NCBI GenBank assembly: GCA_947629005.1
Contig: CANRCD010000001.1
Location: forward strand, 285,550 to 349,549
Source of the DNA: an uncultured Clostridia bacterium
Lineage (GTDB): Bacteria > Bacillota > Clostridia > UMGS1883
DNA length: 64,000 nucleotides
Direction of reading: 5' to 3'
The notes below the pieces were generated by a model that was given only the letters and a program-made list of their open reading frames with translations, did not search any database and had not been told where the DNA came from. The stretch's first letter is position 1. Each line of letters begins with the position of its first letter. This document shows positions 26,487 to 35,445 of this stretch, one piece after another. The position numbers and the translations under genes were made by a program.

Positions 26487-27059
26487 ATGGGAAAGGAACG
26501 CCTTATGGCCTTCACGGACGCTGTGCTAGCCATTGTTATGACGATTCTCGCGCTTGAGTTAGAACGGCCGGCCGCCGCCACGCTGGAAGCCCTGTGGGAA
26601 ATAAAGGAAAGTTTTTTTGCATACGCGCTGTCGTTTTTCTGGCTGGGAACAATGTGGGTGAATATCCACGAGGAGTGGCACGGCGTAAGTCACGTTTCAC
26701 GCTCGGTAGTGTGGTGGAACATGGCGCTGCTGTTCTTTTCGTCGCTGGTGCCCTTTGCGATAAGCTTTGTGAACGTGGACTACCACAGCGGCGTAGCTCA
26801 GGGGTTTTACGGTATTATTGTGCTGCTGGTGTCCTTCGCGAACGGCGGGCTCGGCATGGCGCTTGAAAAAATCCACGACTCCGACGCCGACGTGCAGCAG
26901 AGCATTGCCGAAAGCCGGCGCAGGCTGTACTTCGACATAATTGTCAAGGTTCTGGGGTTTATTGCCGCAACGCTGTTTTACCCGCCCGCCATGATGGCGG
27001 CCGTACTTATCACCATGGTAATGTGGCTGATACCCTCGGGCAAATGGGTTGAAGAATAA
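26487..27059 (+). CDS. TMEM175-like (DUF1211) potassium-channel family protein
   Basis: 190 residues with about five to six membrane helices. It starts with ERLMAFTDAVLAIVMTILALEL, the R-x3-F-S/T-D motif that marks the pore helix of bacterial TMEM175 K+ channels (here FTD in place of FSD). Bacterial members carry one repeat of six helices and form tetramers. It is a single-gene unit with AAACGGAGGGG before ATG 26487 and a hairpin after the stop. Confidence 0.85.
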   Translation: MGKERLMAFTDAVLAIVMTILALELERPAAATLEALWEIKESFFAYALSFFWLGTMWVNIHEEWHGVSHVSRSVVWWNMALLFFSSLVPFAISFVNVDYHSGVAQGFYGIIVLLVSFANGGLGMALEKIHDSDADVQQSIAESRRRLYFDIIVKVLGFIAATLFYPPAMMAAVLITMVMWLIPSGKWVEE

Positions 27060-27130
27060 AATCTTATATTTGTGCGTACATAAAAAAGCGGAGTCCAATG
27101 GGCTCCCTACAGACCGTTCGTTTTGAGGTG

Positions 27131-27167
27131 CAAACCATGGGCGCAAAATGCGCGCCCATGGTTTTTT
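27131..27167. terminator. Intrinsic terminator between convergent genes
   Basis: AACCATGGGCGC (27133-27144) pairs perfectly with GCGCCCATGGTT (27152-27163), followed by TTTT on the plus strand; on the minus strand only TTT follows. Confidence 0.83.
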
Positions 27168-27176
27168 GTGCAAAAT

Positions 27177-28518
27177 TCATTTTTCAAGAACCGCTCCGTT
27201 TGTACGGATGACTTCACGGTAAAAATCCGCCGAATCCTTTGGAATACGCTTTTGCGTTCCGAAGTCCACATAGACAAGTCCAAACCGCTGGCCGTATCCG
27301 TCGGCCCACTCAAAATTGTCGAGCAGCGACCACTGGAAGTAGCCTCCCACATCTATCCCCTCGCTTGCGGCCCGCATAAGGCCGCACAGATGAGAACGCA
27401 GGTACTCGGTGCGCTGCGGGTCGTGGCAGCGGCCGTCGGGAGTGAGCGCGTCGCAGTTCGACATACCGTTTTCGGTAATATAAATCGGCAGTCCATAACG
27501 CTCATTAAAAAATCTTGCGCCCCAGTAGAGGCAGTCGGGCGTGACGGGCCATCCCATCAGAGTGCGGGCGTGACCCGCGCCATGTTCGGCGATGACGGGC
27601 TCGCCGTTCTCGCTTTTTATCTCGTCGGCCTGATAGATATTTACGCCGCAGAAATCGGGCTTTTCGGCAATTACTTCAGCCTCTGCCGCGCTCGGCTCGC
27701 CTAGGGCAATGGCAAGGGTTTCGGGGTAAATGCCAAGGTACATCGGATCCATCCACATACGGTTGTCCCAAAGGCCGCAGCCGCGGAACATCCATTCGCG
27801 GGCGGCGTTTATGTCGGCCTCGGTCTCGGTTTTTGGCATGGCCGCCCCTACGCACGAAGCAAAGCCCAGCCTCGCTCCGGAGACCTCGGCCCTAAGCGCC
27901 CTTATGGCCATGCCGTTCGATAGCAGCACGTTGTTGACGCAGCGGTAGATATCCGGCTCGCCAAGCCTCAACCCGGGGGCATGAACGCCGCTGCCGTGGC
28001 CCAGACCGATAAAGCACTGGGGCTCGTTAAAAGGAATGTAGTTCCTTACAGAGTCCCCGAAAAGTCGGCCCACCGCCGCGGCGTACTCCCCGAACCACTC
28101 TGACGAATCGGGATTAAGCCAGCCGCCGCGCAGGTACAGCTCGTGGGGATAATCCCAGTGAAACAAAGTGACGTACGGCTCTATACCGTTTTCGAGCAGC
28201 CCGTTCACAAGGGCCTTATAATAGTCCGCGCCCTTTTGGTTGAGCCTTCCGCGTCCCTCGGGGAAAAGGCGGCTCCATGACAGGGAAAAACGGTATGCTC
28301 CAAACGCCAATGTCCTTCATCAGGGCAATATACTCCCGCCAGCGATGATAGCTGTCGCAGGCTGTGTCGCCGGTGTCGCCCTCAAACGTGGCGCCCCTTT
28401 GGTGCGAGAACACGTCCCACACCGATAGGCCTCGCCCGTCCTCAAATGCGGCGCCCTCCACCTGATAGGCAGCGGTGGCGACGCCCCAGACAAAATCCTT
28501 TTTGAACATTTTACTCAC
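27177..28518 (-). pseudogene. GH1 beta-glucosidase interrupted by a one-base frameshift
   Basis: Two overlapping frames encode one GH1 protein. The first (start 28509 or 28518, usable to about 28303) begins [18 protein letters not shown] and runs to ALMKDIGV. The second (to 27177) resumes with [17 protein letters not shown] and contains the acid/base NEP (IPFNEPQ), the nucleophile ITENG and the C-terminal FQWSLLDNFEWADGYGQRFGL. Removing one base from the AAA run at 28302-28304 restores a continuous protein of about 445 residues. All other family motifs are intact, so it is a very recent mutation, a phase-variable tract, or a sequencing/assembly error. An active product would hydrolyse beta-glucosides in the cytoplasm. 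Confidence 0.85.
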
Positions 28519-28541
28519 CCCTGTTATTGTTTTTCTTAGCT

Positions 28542-28570
28542 AAAATATAATAAACATTTTTAAAAGTCAA
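28542..28570 (-). promoter_or_regulatory. Sigma-70 type promoter for the GH1 gene
   Basis: On the minus strand TTGACT, 17-bp spacer, TATTTT, about 25 bases before the start. Confidence 0.62.
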
Positions 28571-28576
28571 TGTCGA

Positions 28577-28610
28577 ATATAAAAGCGGAGCACGGCCCCG
28601 CTTTTATATT
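28577..28610 (-). terminator. Hairpin terminator after hisS
   Basis: AATATAAAAGCGG (28577-28589) pairs with CCGCTTTTATATT (28598-28610), just after the hisS stop on the minus strand; the T-rich arm acts as the tail. Confidence 0.75.
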
Positions 28611-28614
28611 CAAT

Positions 28615-29844
28615 TTATGACCTATCCCCAAGAGGCTTGGGTTCGGTTTCTTCCCAGCCGACAACATAAAACGCCGCAAAGCCCTGCTCTTCGAGACGGT
28701 TAAGCAGCTTTCCGAGCTTCTTTGGCCTCTCTATCAGGGTAACGTCGCAGTCCGCGCGGCGCTCCTCAGCGTAGGCGTTGGCGCGGACAAAGTCCTTCTC
28801 TTCGTAAATAACGGCCAGCCGCGGCCTTCCGGCAGCTGCCCCGAGGCCCTTTTCGGTGAGAATGGCGGCTATTCGCTCAAATCCTATGGAAAAGCCCACC
28901 GCGGGAACGTCCTCTCCGATAAATTTGCCGATGAGCCTGTCGTAACGGCCCCCGCCGGCTATGGCCCCGCGGAAGTCGGAGCTGACGACCTCGAAAACCG
29001 TAGCGGTGTAGTAGCCCTGCCCGCGTACGAGGCTCAAATCAAATTCAATATCCACGCCGCCGGCTTCGGCTATGGAGTCCATTATGAACTCAAGGTCGCT
29101 CACGGCCTCGCAGTCTACCCGCGCCTTAACGGCTTCGAGCCCCGCGCCCTCCGTCAGCAAAGCGCCAAGTCCGCGCACAGCAGCCTCGGGGCAGCCCTTT
29201 TCCAGCATTTCGGAGGCCACGCCTCCGGCGCCAATCTTATCGAGCTTATCAAGAGCTACGCACACTCCGTCAAGGCTGTCCTCCGCAAAGCCAAGGCCTA
29301 TGAGCAGCGCGCGCAGCAGACGGCGGTCATTTATCTTAACAGTAAAATTATCAAGCCCCACGGCACGCAGTGCCTTCGCGGTGGTCAAAATGAGCTCCAG
29401 CTCGGCCGTGCGGCTTTCATCGCCTATTATGTCGATGTCGCACTGGACAAACTCGCGCAGACGGCCCTTTTGCGGACGCTCGGCGCGGTACACTCTGTCG
29501 GTTTGAATGACCTTAAACGGGCTCATCAGCGAAGCGCGGTTGTTGGCGTAATAGCGCGTCAGCGGCAGCGTCAGGTCGTACCTGAGACCCATATCGCACA
29601 GCTCTCCGCCCTCGGCGAGGGCCTTTTCCAGCTTTTCGCCGCGCTTCATGATCTTGAAGATGAGGGCAAGATTTTCGCCCCCGTCGCTTTTGTCAAGGTT
29701 TTCTATGTCCTCGATTATGGGAGTATATATGCGTTCGAAGCCTGCCGCGCGGTAAGTTTCGAGAATTTTTTCCTGTAAAAAATCGCGGACGCGCGCCTGA
29801 TTGGGCAGGTAATCGCTGGCGCCCTTTACGGGTGTGATTTTCAT
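28615..29844 (-). CDS. hisS: Histidyl-tRNA synthetase
   Basis: 409 residues, class II synthetase. Motif 2 is DRVYRAERPQKGRLREFVQCDIDIIG (positions about 110-135), the histidine/ATP loop is LVRGQGYYTATVFE, and motif 3 is AVGFSIGFERI. The ATP-contacting Arg in LVRG is kept, which separates it from the catalytically dead HisZ paralogue. AIAGGGRYD follows the family pattern. The C-terminal anticodon-binding domain is rather short. ATG 29844 overlaps the patatin gene's stop as ATGA, and it is the last gene of the dnaX-recR operon. Confidence 0.9.
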   Translation of the reverse strand: MKITPVKGASDYLPNQARVRDFLQEKILETYRAAGFERIYTPIIEDIENLDKSDGGENLALIFKIMKRGEKLEKALAEGGELCDMGLRYDLTLPLTRYYANNRASLMSPFKVIQTDRVYRAERPQKGRLREFVQCDIDIIGDESRTAELELILTTAKALRAVGLDNFTVKINDRRLLRALLIGLGFAEDSLDGVCVALDKLDKIGAGGVASEMLEKGCPEAAVRGLGALLTEGAGLEAVKARVDCEAVSDLEFIMDSIAEAGGVDIEFDLSLVRGQGYYTATVFEVVSSDFRGAIAGGGRYDRLIGKFIGEDVPAVGFSIGFERIAAILTEKGLGAAAGRPRLAVIYEEKDFVRANAYAEERRADCDVTLIERPKKLGKLLNRLEEQGFAAFYVVGWEETEPKPLGDRS

Positions 29845-30731
29845 AGCAAAATTCCTTCCTTTGCGGTTTCGGCGGCGAGATATCTCCTGAGCTCTGCGCC
29901 CCTCTCCTTCGCGGTTTCATAGCCAATGCGGTAGAGCTCGTCAAGCTTGGCCCTGTCGCGCTCGAGGCGATCCACATGGAGACTGCCCTTAGGCGGGCGC
30001 AGAACAAAAATCTCGCCGGAGGATTCCTTTTCATCTATGTAATCAAGGGTTTCGTTATACATGATGTGGCGGTTTTTCACCGACTCGCTCAGCCTTGGGT
30101 GCAGCGGGTGCATAATTCTCGTCATACGGTAGGCCATGCTCGGCTCCTTTACGTAGCCCGCCTCACGCGTCAGCACTGCGACGATTTTTTGGCAGCCGTC
30201 TGCGGCAGCCTTTTTTACGGGAATCGAGTCGGTCATACCCCCGTCGAGGTATTCCCCTCCTCCGGCCTTAACAATGCGGCTGAGGCCCGGCAGCGAGGCC
30301 GAGGCCCTGACGTAATCGACCTCGGTCTTAAGGTCACGGATACGTCTGTACGCTGCCTCGCCGGTTTTGCAGTCGGTCATAACGACTTCAAAATCACCCT
30401 TGTACGCACGGAACGCATCGTAGTCGAAAAGGTCAAGCCTGTCGGGAATGGTGTGGTATATAAATTCGGGCGAGAACAGGTTGCCGCTGAAAATCAGTTT
30501 CCTATAGCTCATATATCGCGGGTCGTTTATGTAGTCGGCCACAATGCGGTAGGCTCTTCCGCGCTGCTGCGAAATGTAGCTGCAAGCGTGGCAGGCGCCT
30601 ATCGAAACGCCGTATATATGGTCAAACATCAGCACCTCATCCAGAAAAAAGTCCGTAACTCCGGCCGAGAAGGCCCCCCTCATACCGCCGCCCTCAAGCA
30701 CGAGAGCGCCGGAAGTAAGAGTGTCTATCAC
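29841..30731 (-). CDS. Patatin-like phospholipase
   Basis: 296 residues. It shows the patatin features in order: the oxyanion loop LEGGGMRGAFSAGV (about residue 12), the nucleophile elbow GVSIGA (serine about 43) and the catalytic-Asp motif YLDGGMTD (about 165). It resembles the RssA/YjjU group of cytoplasmic lipid acyl hydrolases; the substrate is not known. The start is GTG 30731 behind AAAGGTGAT. It shares an ATGA overlap with hisS and follows recR by 18 bases, so it belongs to the same transcript. Confidence 0.9.
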   Translation of the reverse strand: MIDTLTSGALVLEGGGMRGAFSAGVTDFFLDEVLMFDHIYGVSIGACHACSYISQQRGRAYRIVADYINDPRYMSYRKLIFSGNLFSPEFIYHTIPDRLDLFDYDAFRAYKGDFEVVMTDCKTGEAAYRRIRDLKTEVDYVRASASLPGLSRIVKAGGGEYLDGGMTDSIPVKKAAADGCQKIVAVLTREAGYVKEPSMAYRMTRIMHPLHPRLSESVKNRHIMYNETLDYIDEKESSGEIFVLRPPKGSLHVDRLERDRAKLDELYRIGYETAKERGAELRRYLAAETAKEGILL

Positions 30732-30749
30732 TTTATATCACCTTTGCTT

Positions 30750-31349
30750 TTAAATCTCTCTGCGGCCCTCCATGGCCCTTGCCAGCGTCATTTCGTCGGC
30801 AAACTCGATGTCGCCGCCGACGGGTATGCCGTGGGCTATTCGCGTCACTTTTATGCCCATGGGACGTATCAGCCGTGCTATGTACATAGCCGTGGCCTCG
30901 CCCTCGACCGTGGGGTTCGTGGCCATAATAACCTCCTCCACCTCCGGAGTGAGGCGGCTCATAAGCTCCCTTATTTTTATGTCCTCCGCGCTGACGCCGT
31001 CCATTGGCGAGATGGCGCCGTGCAGCACATGATAAAGTCCCTTGTACTCGCGGGTCTTTTCCATTGCCGCGAGGTCCTTCGGACTCTCCACCACGCATAT
31101 ACAGCTTCGGTCGCGCTTCGCGTCGGAGCAAAGGGGGCAGGGCGAAGAGTCGGTCAGGTTCTGGCAGGTTTCGCACAGCCTCACCGTGGCCTTTGCGTTC
31201 AGGACGGCGTCGGCAAAGCGGCGAGCCTTTTCATCCGGCACGCCCATTATGTAGAAAGCCAGCCGCACGGCGCTTTTATGGCCTATGCCGGGCAGCTTTT
31301 CAAATTCTTCGATAAGCGCCGTCAGCGACGGCGGATACAATGAGGACAT
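30750..31349 (-). CDS. recR: Recombination mediator RecR
   Basis: 199 residues, the standard length. It has a helix-hairpin-helix region ([19 protein letters not shown]), a C4 zinc finger ([16 protein letters not shown]), a Toprim domain ([34 protein letters not shown]) and the C-terminal [16 protein letters not shown]. It loads RecA at gaps together with RecFO. AGGAGG precedes ATG 31349. The dnaX-ybaB-recR order is widespread in bacteria. Confidence 0.97.
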   Translation of the reverse strand: MSSLYPPSLTALIEEFEKLPGIGHKSAVRLAFYIMGVPDEKARRFADAVLNAKATVRLCETCQNLTDSSPCPLCSDAKRDRSCICVVESPKDLAAMEKTREYKGLYHVLHGAISPMDGVSAEDIKIRELMSRLTPEVEEVIMATNPTVEGEATAMYIARLIRPMGIKVTRIAHGIPVGGDIEFADEMTLARAMEGRREI

Positions 31350-31371
31350 GGCTGCCTCCTATCAGTAAAAT

Positions 31372-31722
31372 TTAAAACAAGCCGGGTATGTTCATGCCGC
31401 CGGTAATGCCGGAAAGCGAGCTGGCGGCGGCCTCGTCGGCCTTGCGCAGAGCCTCGTTCACCGCTGTGACGAGCAGGTCTTGGAGCATTTCCACGTCGTC
31501 GGGATCCACCGCGTCGGGACTGATAGCGATGGAGAGAACCTCTTTTTTGCCGTTCACCTTCACGCTGACGGCTCCGCCGCCAACGCTGGCTTCAAGCTCC
31601 TTCTGCTCAAGAGCCTCCTGAGCCTTCTCCATTTCCTCCTGCATTTTTTTCGCTTGGCGCAGCATATTGTTCATATTGCCGCCCATGCCTCCCATTCCTC
31701 TGGGGAAACCGCCTTTTGCCAT
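31372..31722 (-). CDS. ybaB: YbaB/EbfC nucleoid-associated protein
   Basis: 116 residues. A glycine/methionine-rich N-terminus ([17 protein letters not shown]) precedes the helix [21 protein letters not shown] and the beta motif [14 protein letters not shown], as in other Firmicute YbaB proteins. It is a small DNA-binding dimer. ATG 31722 is preferred to the in-frame TTG 31731 because AAAGGA lies 9 bases upstream. It sits between dnaX and recR. Confidence 0.95.
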   Translation of the reverse strand: MAKGGFPRGMGGMGGNMNNMLRQAKKMQEEMEKAQEALEQKELEASVGGGAVSVKVNGKKEVLSIAISPDAVDPDDVEMLQDLLVTAVNEALRKADEAAASSLSGITGGMNIPGLF

Positions 31723-31738
31723 TTTTATCAATCCTTTC

Positions 31739-33337
31739 TCATTCTTTTATCTCGGTTATCGGAAGTCCAAGAATGTCGTCCAGCGGATCGACCTGCTTGG
31801 GCCGCGGTCTCTTGGCGAAGTCAGCGTCGCACTTGACTGTGACGGCACAATCTATGCCGCAGTGCCGCTTGATGAGCCCCGCGAGATAGTCCGTATCGGG
31901 CGAAACCATGTCTCGAAACTCGGCGAAGCCGCTGTCGGCGAAGGTCAGGGCGAGCTTGCCGTCAAAATCTCTGAGAGTGCAGGTCTGAAGCGCCGTAAAC
32001 AGCATAACCCGATTGTCGGCAAATATATTTTCCATTATCTCCGGCCACTTGACCTTTACGGCGTCCACAAATTCCAGCTGCGAAGCCAGCGTCTCGCGCT
32101 CGGGCTCCTCGGGCGGAGCGGCCTCCTCGGGGACGGGCGGAGCGGCCTCGGCCGGAGCGGACGATGGCGCCTTTGGCGCGGCAGGCACGGCCACGCCGCC
32201 GGCAATTTTTCGCTCCAGCTCGCCCACGCGGGCGAGGAGCGCGTCATAAGAGCCGTCGCTGCCGCCAATGCAAAGCTTGATTACGGCGGCCTCGAATATC
32301 ACCGAAGGCAGCGAGCTCTGCCTTGCCGACCACAGAGCCTCGGACAGAGTCTTTATTGAATATATAAGCTTTTCCGCGCTTATTCCCTCGGCGATATTGC
32401 GGAGCTCGGCGCTTTCTTCGGGAGAGAAATCGCTTCTCGGGCTGCGGACGGACTTTGACACGAGCATATCCCTCAGAGCCTGAATAGCAGTCTCGATAAA
32501 GGCCGGAAAGGAGCGTCCGCGGTCGGCCACAGCGTCAAGGCAGGCCACGGCGGAGGCAGTGTCGCCCGCTGCTATGGCTCGGCACAGCGCCACGGCGGCC
32601 TCGTCGGACGAACGGCCAAGAAAGTCGGCCACAAAGTCCGCCGTCACCTCGCGGCCCGCCGCGGCGCAGGGGTCGAGATACGAGAGCGCGTCGCGCAGCG
32701 ACCCGTCGGCGGCGCGGGCTATCATTCGCAGCGCCCGTTCCTCGGCGGCTATGTCCTCGGCCGAGCATATATGGCTCAGCCTTTGATATATGTCCTCGGC
32801 GGTAATGCGCTTAAAGTCGAACCGCTGGCAGCGGGAGCTTATCGTGTCCATAACCTGATGGGCCTCGGTAGTCGCCAACACAAACTTGACGTGCTCTGGC
32901 GGCTCCTCAAGGAGCTTTAAAAGCGCGTTAAAGGCATTGTCGCTGAGAGCGTGAACCTCGTCGATGATATAGACTTTGTATTTGGTGACTGCCGCGCTGT
33001 AGGCGGCCTCCTCGCGGAGGGAGCGTATATTGTCCACGCCGCTGTTGCTGGCGGCGTCGATCTCGGTTATGTCCATTATGCTGCCGTCAAGTATCCCCTT
33101 ACAGGTGGGACATTCGTTGCAGGGGTTGCCGTCCTTCGGGTCTTCGCAGTTTATGGCTCGGCTGAAAATCCTTGCGGTGGAGGTTTTACCCGTCCCGCGC
33201 GAGCCGCAGAACAAAAAGGCGTGACCCACCGCGCCGTTTTTAACCTCGTTTTTAATTGTGTCGGTGACGTGCCTCTGCCCAACCACGTCGTCAAATGTGA
33301 GGGGCCGCCACTTTCGGTACAGAGCCTGATAAGCCAT
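31739..33337 (-). CDS. dnaX: DNA polymerase III subunit gamma/tau
   Basis: 532 residues. It starts [21 protein letters not shown], the canonical DnaX N-terminus, then Walker [15 protein letters not shown], a zinc site ([16 protein letters not shown]), the Walker B box IIDEVHAL, sensor SSRCQRFDF and a C-terminal tau-like region after an Ala/Pro/Glu-rich linker (about 380-420). It is the clamp-loader ATPase of the replisome. No shift-prone A-run was noted in the sequence, so a separate gamma form is not predicted. ATG 33337 lies just downstream of the SRP RNA 3' end. Confidence 0.97.
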   Translation of the reverse strand: MAYQALYRKWRPLTFDDVVGQRHVTDTIKNEVKNGAVGHAFLFCGSRGTGKTSTARIFSRAINCEDPKDGNPCNECPTCKGILDGSIMDITEIDAASNSGVDNIRSLREEAAYSAAVTKYKVYIIDEVHALSDNAFNALLKLLEEPPEHVKFVLATTEAHQVMDTISSRCQRFDFKRITAEDIYQRLSHICSAEDIAAEERALRMIARAADGSLRDALSYLDPCAAAGREVTADFVADFLGRSSDEAAVALCRAIAAGDTASAVACLDAVADRGRSFPAFIETAIQALRDMLVSKSVRSPRSDFSPEESAELRNIAEGISAEKLIYSIKTLSEALWSARQSSLPSVIFEAAVIKLCIGGSDGSYDALLARVGELERKIAGGVAVPAAPKAPSSAPAEAAPPVPEEAAPPEEPERETLASQLEFVDAVKVKWPEIMENIFADNRVMLFTALQTCTLRDFDGKLALTFADSGFAEFRDMVSPDTDYLAGLIKRHCGIDCAVTVKCDADFAKRPRPKQVDPLDDILGLPITEIKE

Positions 33338-33368
33338 ATCTATCACCGGCGCTTTTGCATAATAAAAA

Positions 33369-33638
33369 TGTCGTACACCCCGAAATCGACAACAAACCAT
33401 GCACGGTATGGCCGCAGTTAGCTCGGACCAGGCGCCCTCGCGGCACATACGGGTTACCGCTTATTGCTGCTCGGTTCCCCGCCTGACAAGGTTCACGGGC
33501 CCGCATTGCGCGAGACCCGGCCGTCAACGCCACTTACAGCCGCCTGCTGCACAGAATTATTGCCTCAATCAGGGAGTTAGCCCCCGCTATAGCGGATTGC
33601 GGATACAGGGCGCCGCTGCCTCCCCGGTTAGTACGACA
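33369..33638 (-). ncRNA. ffs: Signal recognition particle RNA, large Gram-positive type
   Basis: On the minus strand the RNA has both SRP domains. The S-domain apical stem reads GTCAGG-CGG-GGAA-CCG-AGCAGC, i.e. a GGAA tetraloop with the Ffh-binding symmetric loop. The 5' Alu-like part has CCGGGGAGGCAGCGG and ATCCGCTATAGCGG. The extreme ends TGTCGTAC and GTACGACA are complementary and close the molecule, and T's follow the 3' end, so the length is about 270 nt. It scaffolds Ffh for cotranslational membrane targeting. Its place directly before dnaX matches many Firmicutes. Exact ends are estimated. Confidence 0.93.
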
Positions 33639-33643
33639 CAAGT

Positions 33644-33672
33644 ATTATACTATAAATTTATCAAACTTGCAA
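33644..33672 (-). promoter_or_regulatory. Promoter of the SRP RNA
   Basis: On the minus strand TTGCAA, 17-bp spacer, TATAAT, ending 6 bases before the deduced RNA start. Confidence 0.8.
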
Positions 33673-33701
33673 GGGGTTTTTGAAAATTTTTTTCGACAGT
33701 T

Positions 33702-34241
33702 TTAGTAAAACCTGTAGCTTTTTACGTAGGCGCTCACGTCCTCGCCCATGGATATGTAATAGCGCAGGAGCTCGGCGGCGGCGTGGGCGTCGCTCATGGC
33801 GTTATGGTGGTCGAGCGCTATGCCGAGGGCGGCGCACATGGTGTTGAGCTTGTGGTTCGGGAGATAAGGCAGCGCCCTCCGCCCTATACGGCAGGTACAG
33901 GCGTAGGGCGCTTCGCCGCGCCAGTCTATGCCGTATGCGCGCAGGCACTTCGCCAGCACGCACATATCGAAGGGCGCGTTGTGCGCCACCAGCACCCCGC
34001 CTGAAAAATACGGCTCCAAAGCGGGCCACAGCTCGCCGAAGGTCGGCTTGCCGCGCACCGCCTCGGGCGTTATCCCCGTAAGGGCCATATTAAAGCCGTC
34101 GAACCACTGCTCGGGGTTAATCAGCCATGCCCGCTCGGCCGTTATCTCGCCGTTCTCCACAACCGTAATGCCGAGGGCGCTCATCCTGTCATTCAGACGG
34201 TTAGGGGTCTCCACGTCAAAAACCGTATATCGTTCAGTCAT
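33702..34241 (-). CDS. DEDDh 3'-5' exonuclease (DnaQ/epsilon-like)
   Basis: 179 residues, a stand-alone DnaQ-like domain. Exo I is TVFDVETPN, Exo II is LVAHNAPFDMCVLAK and Exo III is HHNAMSDAHAAAELL with the catalytic His and Asp. Such proteins trim DNA or RNA 3' ends; a proofreading role with a polymerase cannot be told from sequence. ATG 34241 is preferred over ATG 34247, which lies only 2 bases after GGAGA. It is monocistronic with its own promoter. Confidence 0.93.
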   Translation of the reverse strand: MTERYTVFDVETPNRLNDRMSALGITVVENGEITAERAWLINPEQWFDGFNMALTGITPEAVRGKPTFGELWPALEPYFSGGVLVAHNAPFDMCVLAKCLRAYGIDWRGEAPYACTCRIGRRALPYLPNHKLNTMCAALGIALDHHNAMSDAHAAAELLRYYISMGEDVSAYVKSYRFY

Positions 34242-34261
34242 TTTCATTCTCCTTCGACTAC

Positions 34262-34290
34262 ATTATACATTTTCGGCGAAGATATGTCAA
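34262..34290 (-). promoter_or_regulatory. Sigma-70 consensus promoter for the exonuclease gene
   Basis: On the minus strand TTGACA, 17-bp spacer, TATAAT. Confidence 0.85.
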
Positions 34291-34545
34291 GAGCAAACAA
34301 AAAAGCGGCTGTAAAAAACTCGCTTCGTAATTTGGCCTTACGGGGACGGTCGGCATCGGAGCAGTCTTCACAGCGGCATAAAACAGGCAATCGCCGAGGA
34401 TGATTTTTATTCATAGTTCAGGGGCATAAAACACAAAACATCCGCTCGTACGAGCGGATGTTCCACATTAACCGAAACAAGCTGTATCGAGCTTGTGACA
34501 CGCCGGTCTGCGCGTATTTTTTCGGCCCCTTTTCGCCGTCATTTT
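34291..34545. other. Intergenic stretch between exonuclease promoter and hslO
   Basis: Apart from the palindromic terminator at 34437-34462 I see no ORF with a ribosome site and no recognisable RNA. Confidence 0.5.
34428..34462 (-). terminator. Perfect-palindrome terminator of the flavoprotein-murD-M42-hslO operon
   Basis: A 26-bp perfect palindrome (34437-34462, half-site AACATCCGCTCGT) lies 83 bases after the hslO stop and is followed on the minus strand by TTTTGTGTTTT. Confidence 0.75.
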
Positions 34546-35433
34546 TCATTTATTCTCCGCCACGGCGAGCAGCTTCTCCAACTCGGCCCGATCAAATTCG
34601 TAGGCAGTGTTGCAGAAGTGGCAGCGGAGTTCCGCACGTCCGTCCTCGTCGATGAGTCGGCGCAGCTCGTCCGCGCCTATGCTGATAAGGGCGCGGGCCA
34701 TACGCTCCCTGCCGCAGCCGCAGAGATACTTGGTTTCCATGTCGTCAAAATAGTCTATCTCATAGCCCGAGAGCAGCCTTTCCACAATGGATTTCGGCGT
34801 CGCGCCTTCGCTCAGCATTGTAGTGACGGCGGGTATCTCGGAAATGGCTTTTTCCACGCGCTCTATGTCGGCCTCCTCCGCTCCCGGAAGAAGCTGGATA
34901 ACAAAGCCGCCGGCGGCTTTGACGCTGTAGTCCCTGTCCACCAGCACGCCGAGCGCAACCGCCGTGGGGAGCTGCTCGCTCGAGGCGAAATAGCTCGTCA
35001 GATCCTCGGCAATTTCGCCGCTCACAAGCGGCACCTGCCCGATGTAGGGCTCCTTCATGTTAAGGTCCTTCACCACAACGAGCCTGCCGTCCCTGCCGAC
35101 AGCCCCGCCGACGTCCAACTTACCGTCAGGCCGCAGGGGCAGGTCCACAAGGGGGTTGTCCACGTAACCCTTGACGTTGCTCCTGCCGTCGGATACTGCT
35201 ACGACGCGGCCTATGGGGCCGCCGCCGTCTATCTGGAGGGTGACGCTGTCGTCGTAGCCCTTGAGCATCCTACCGAGGATAGACGCGCCCGTCAGAGCGC
35301 GGCCCAGCGCCGCGCAGGCCACAGGGCTCATATTGTGAAGCCGCCGCGCCTCGTCCACAAGGGCGGTGGTATCGGCAGCGATAACGCGGATACTCCCCTC
35401 GTGAGTTATGGCGGAGGCTATATAGTCCTTCAT
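34546..35433 (-). CDS. hslO: Hsp33 redox-regulated chaperone
   Basis: 295 residues. The N-terminal chaperone domain starts MKDYIASAITHEGSIRVIAADTT, and the C-terminal redox switch has CGCG (CxC) and CHFC (CxxC), four zinc-binding cysteines that form disulfides under oxidative stress. Length matches the family. ATG 35433 follows AAAGGGTGAT; the in-frame GTG at 35442 lies inside that site. It is the last gene of the operon beginning at 40475, 12 bases after the third peptidase gene. Confidence 0.96.
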   Translation of the reverse strand: MKDYIASAITHEGSIRVIAADTTALVDEARRLHNMSPVACAALGRALTGASILGRMLKGYDDSVTLQIDGGGPIGRVVAVSDGRSNVKGYVDNPLVDLPLRPDGKLDVGGAVGRDGRLVVVKDLNMKEPYIGQVPLVSGEIAEDLTSYFASSEQLPTAVALGVLVDRDYSVKAAGGFVIQLLPGAEEADIERVEKAISEIPAVTTMLSEGATPKSIVERLLSGYEIDYFDDMETKYLCGCGRERMARALISIGADELRRLIDEDGRAELRCHFCNTAYEFDRAELEKLLAVAENK

Positions 35434-35445
35434 TCGTATCACCCT

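Noticed and set aside
29976-31343. A 455-codon plus-strand frame across the patatin and recR genes
   Set aside because: Antisense to two well-supported genes, with no ribosome site or domain.
31739-33337. A programmed frameshift in dnaX producing a gamma form
   Set aside because: No A6-AG-type slippery site with a following stem was noticed in the reading frame.
33399-33683. Small plus-strand frames over the SRP RNA gene
   Set aside because: The region has SRP RNA primary and secondary signatures and its own minus-strand promoter; the ORFs are coincidental.
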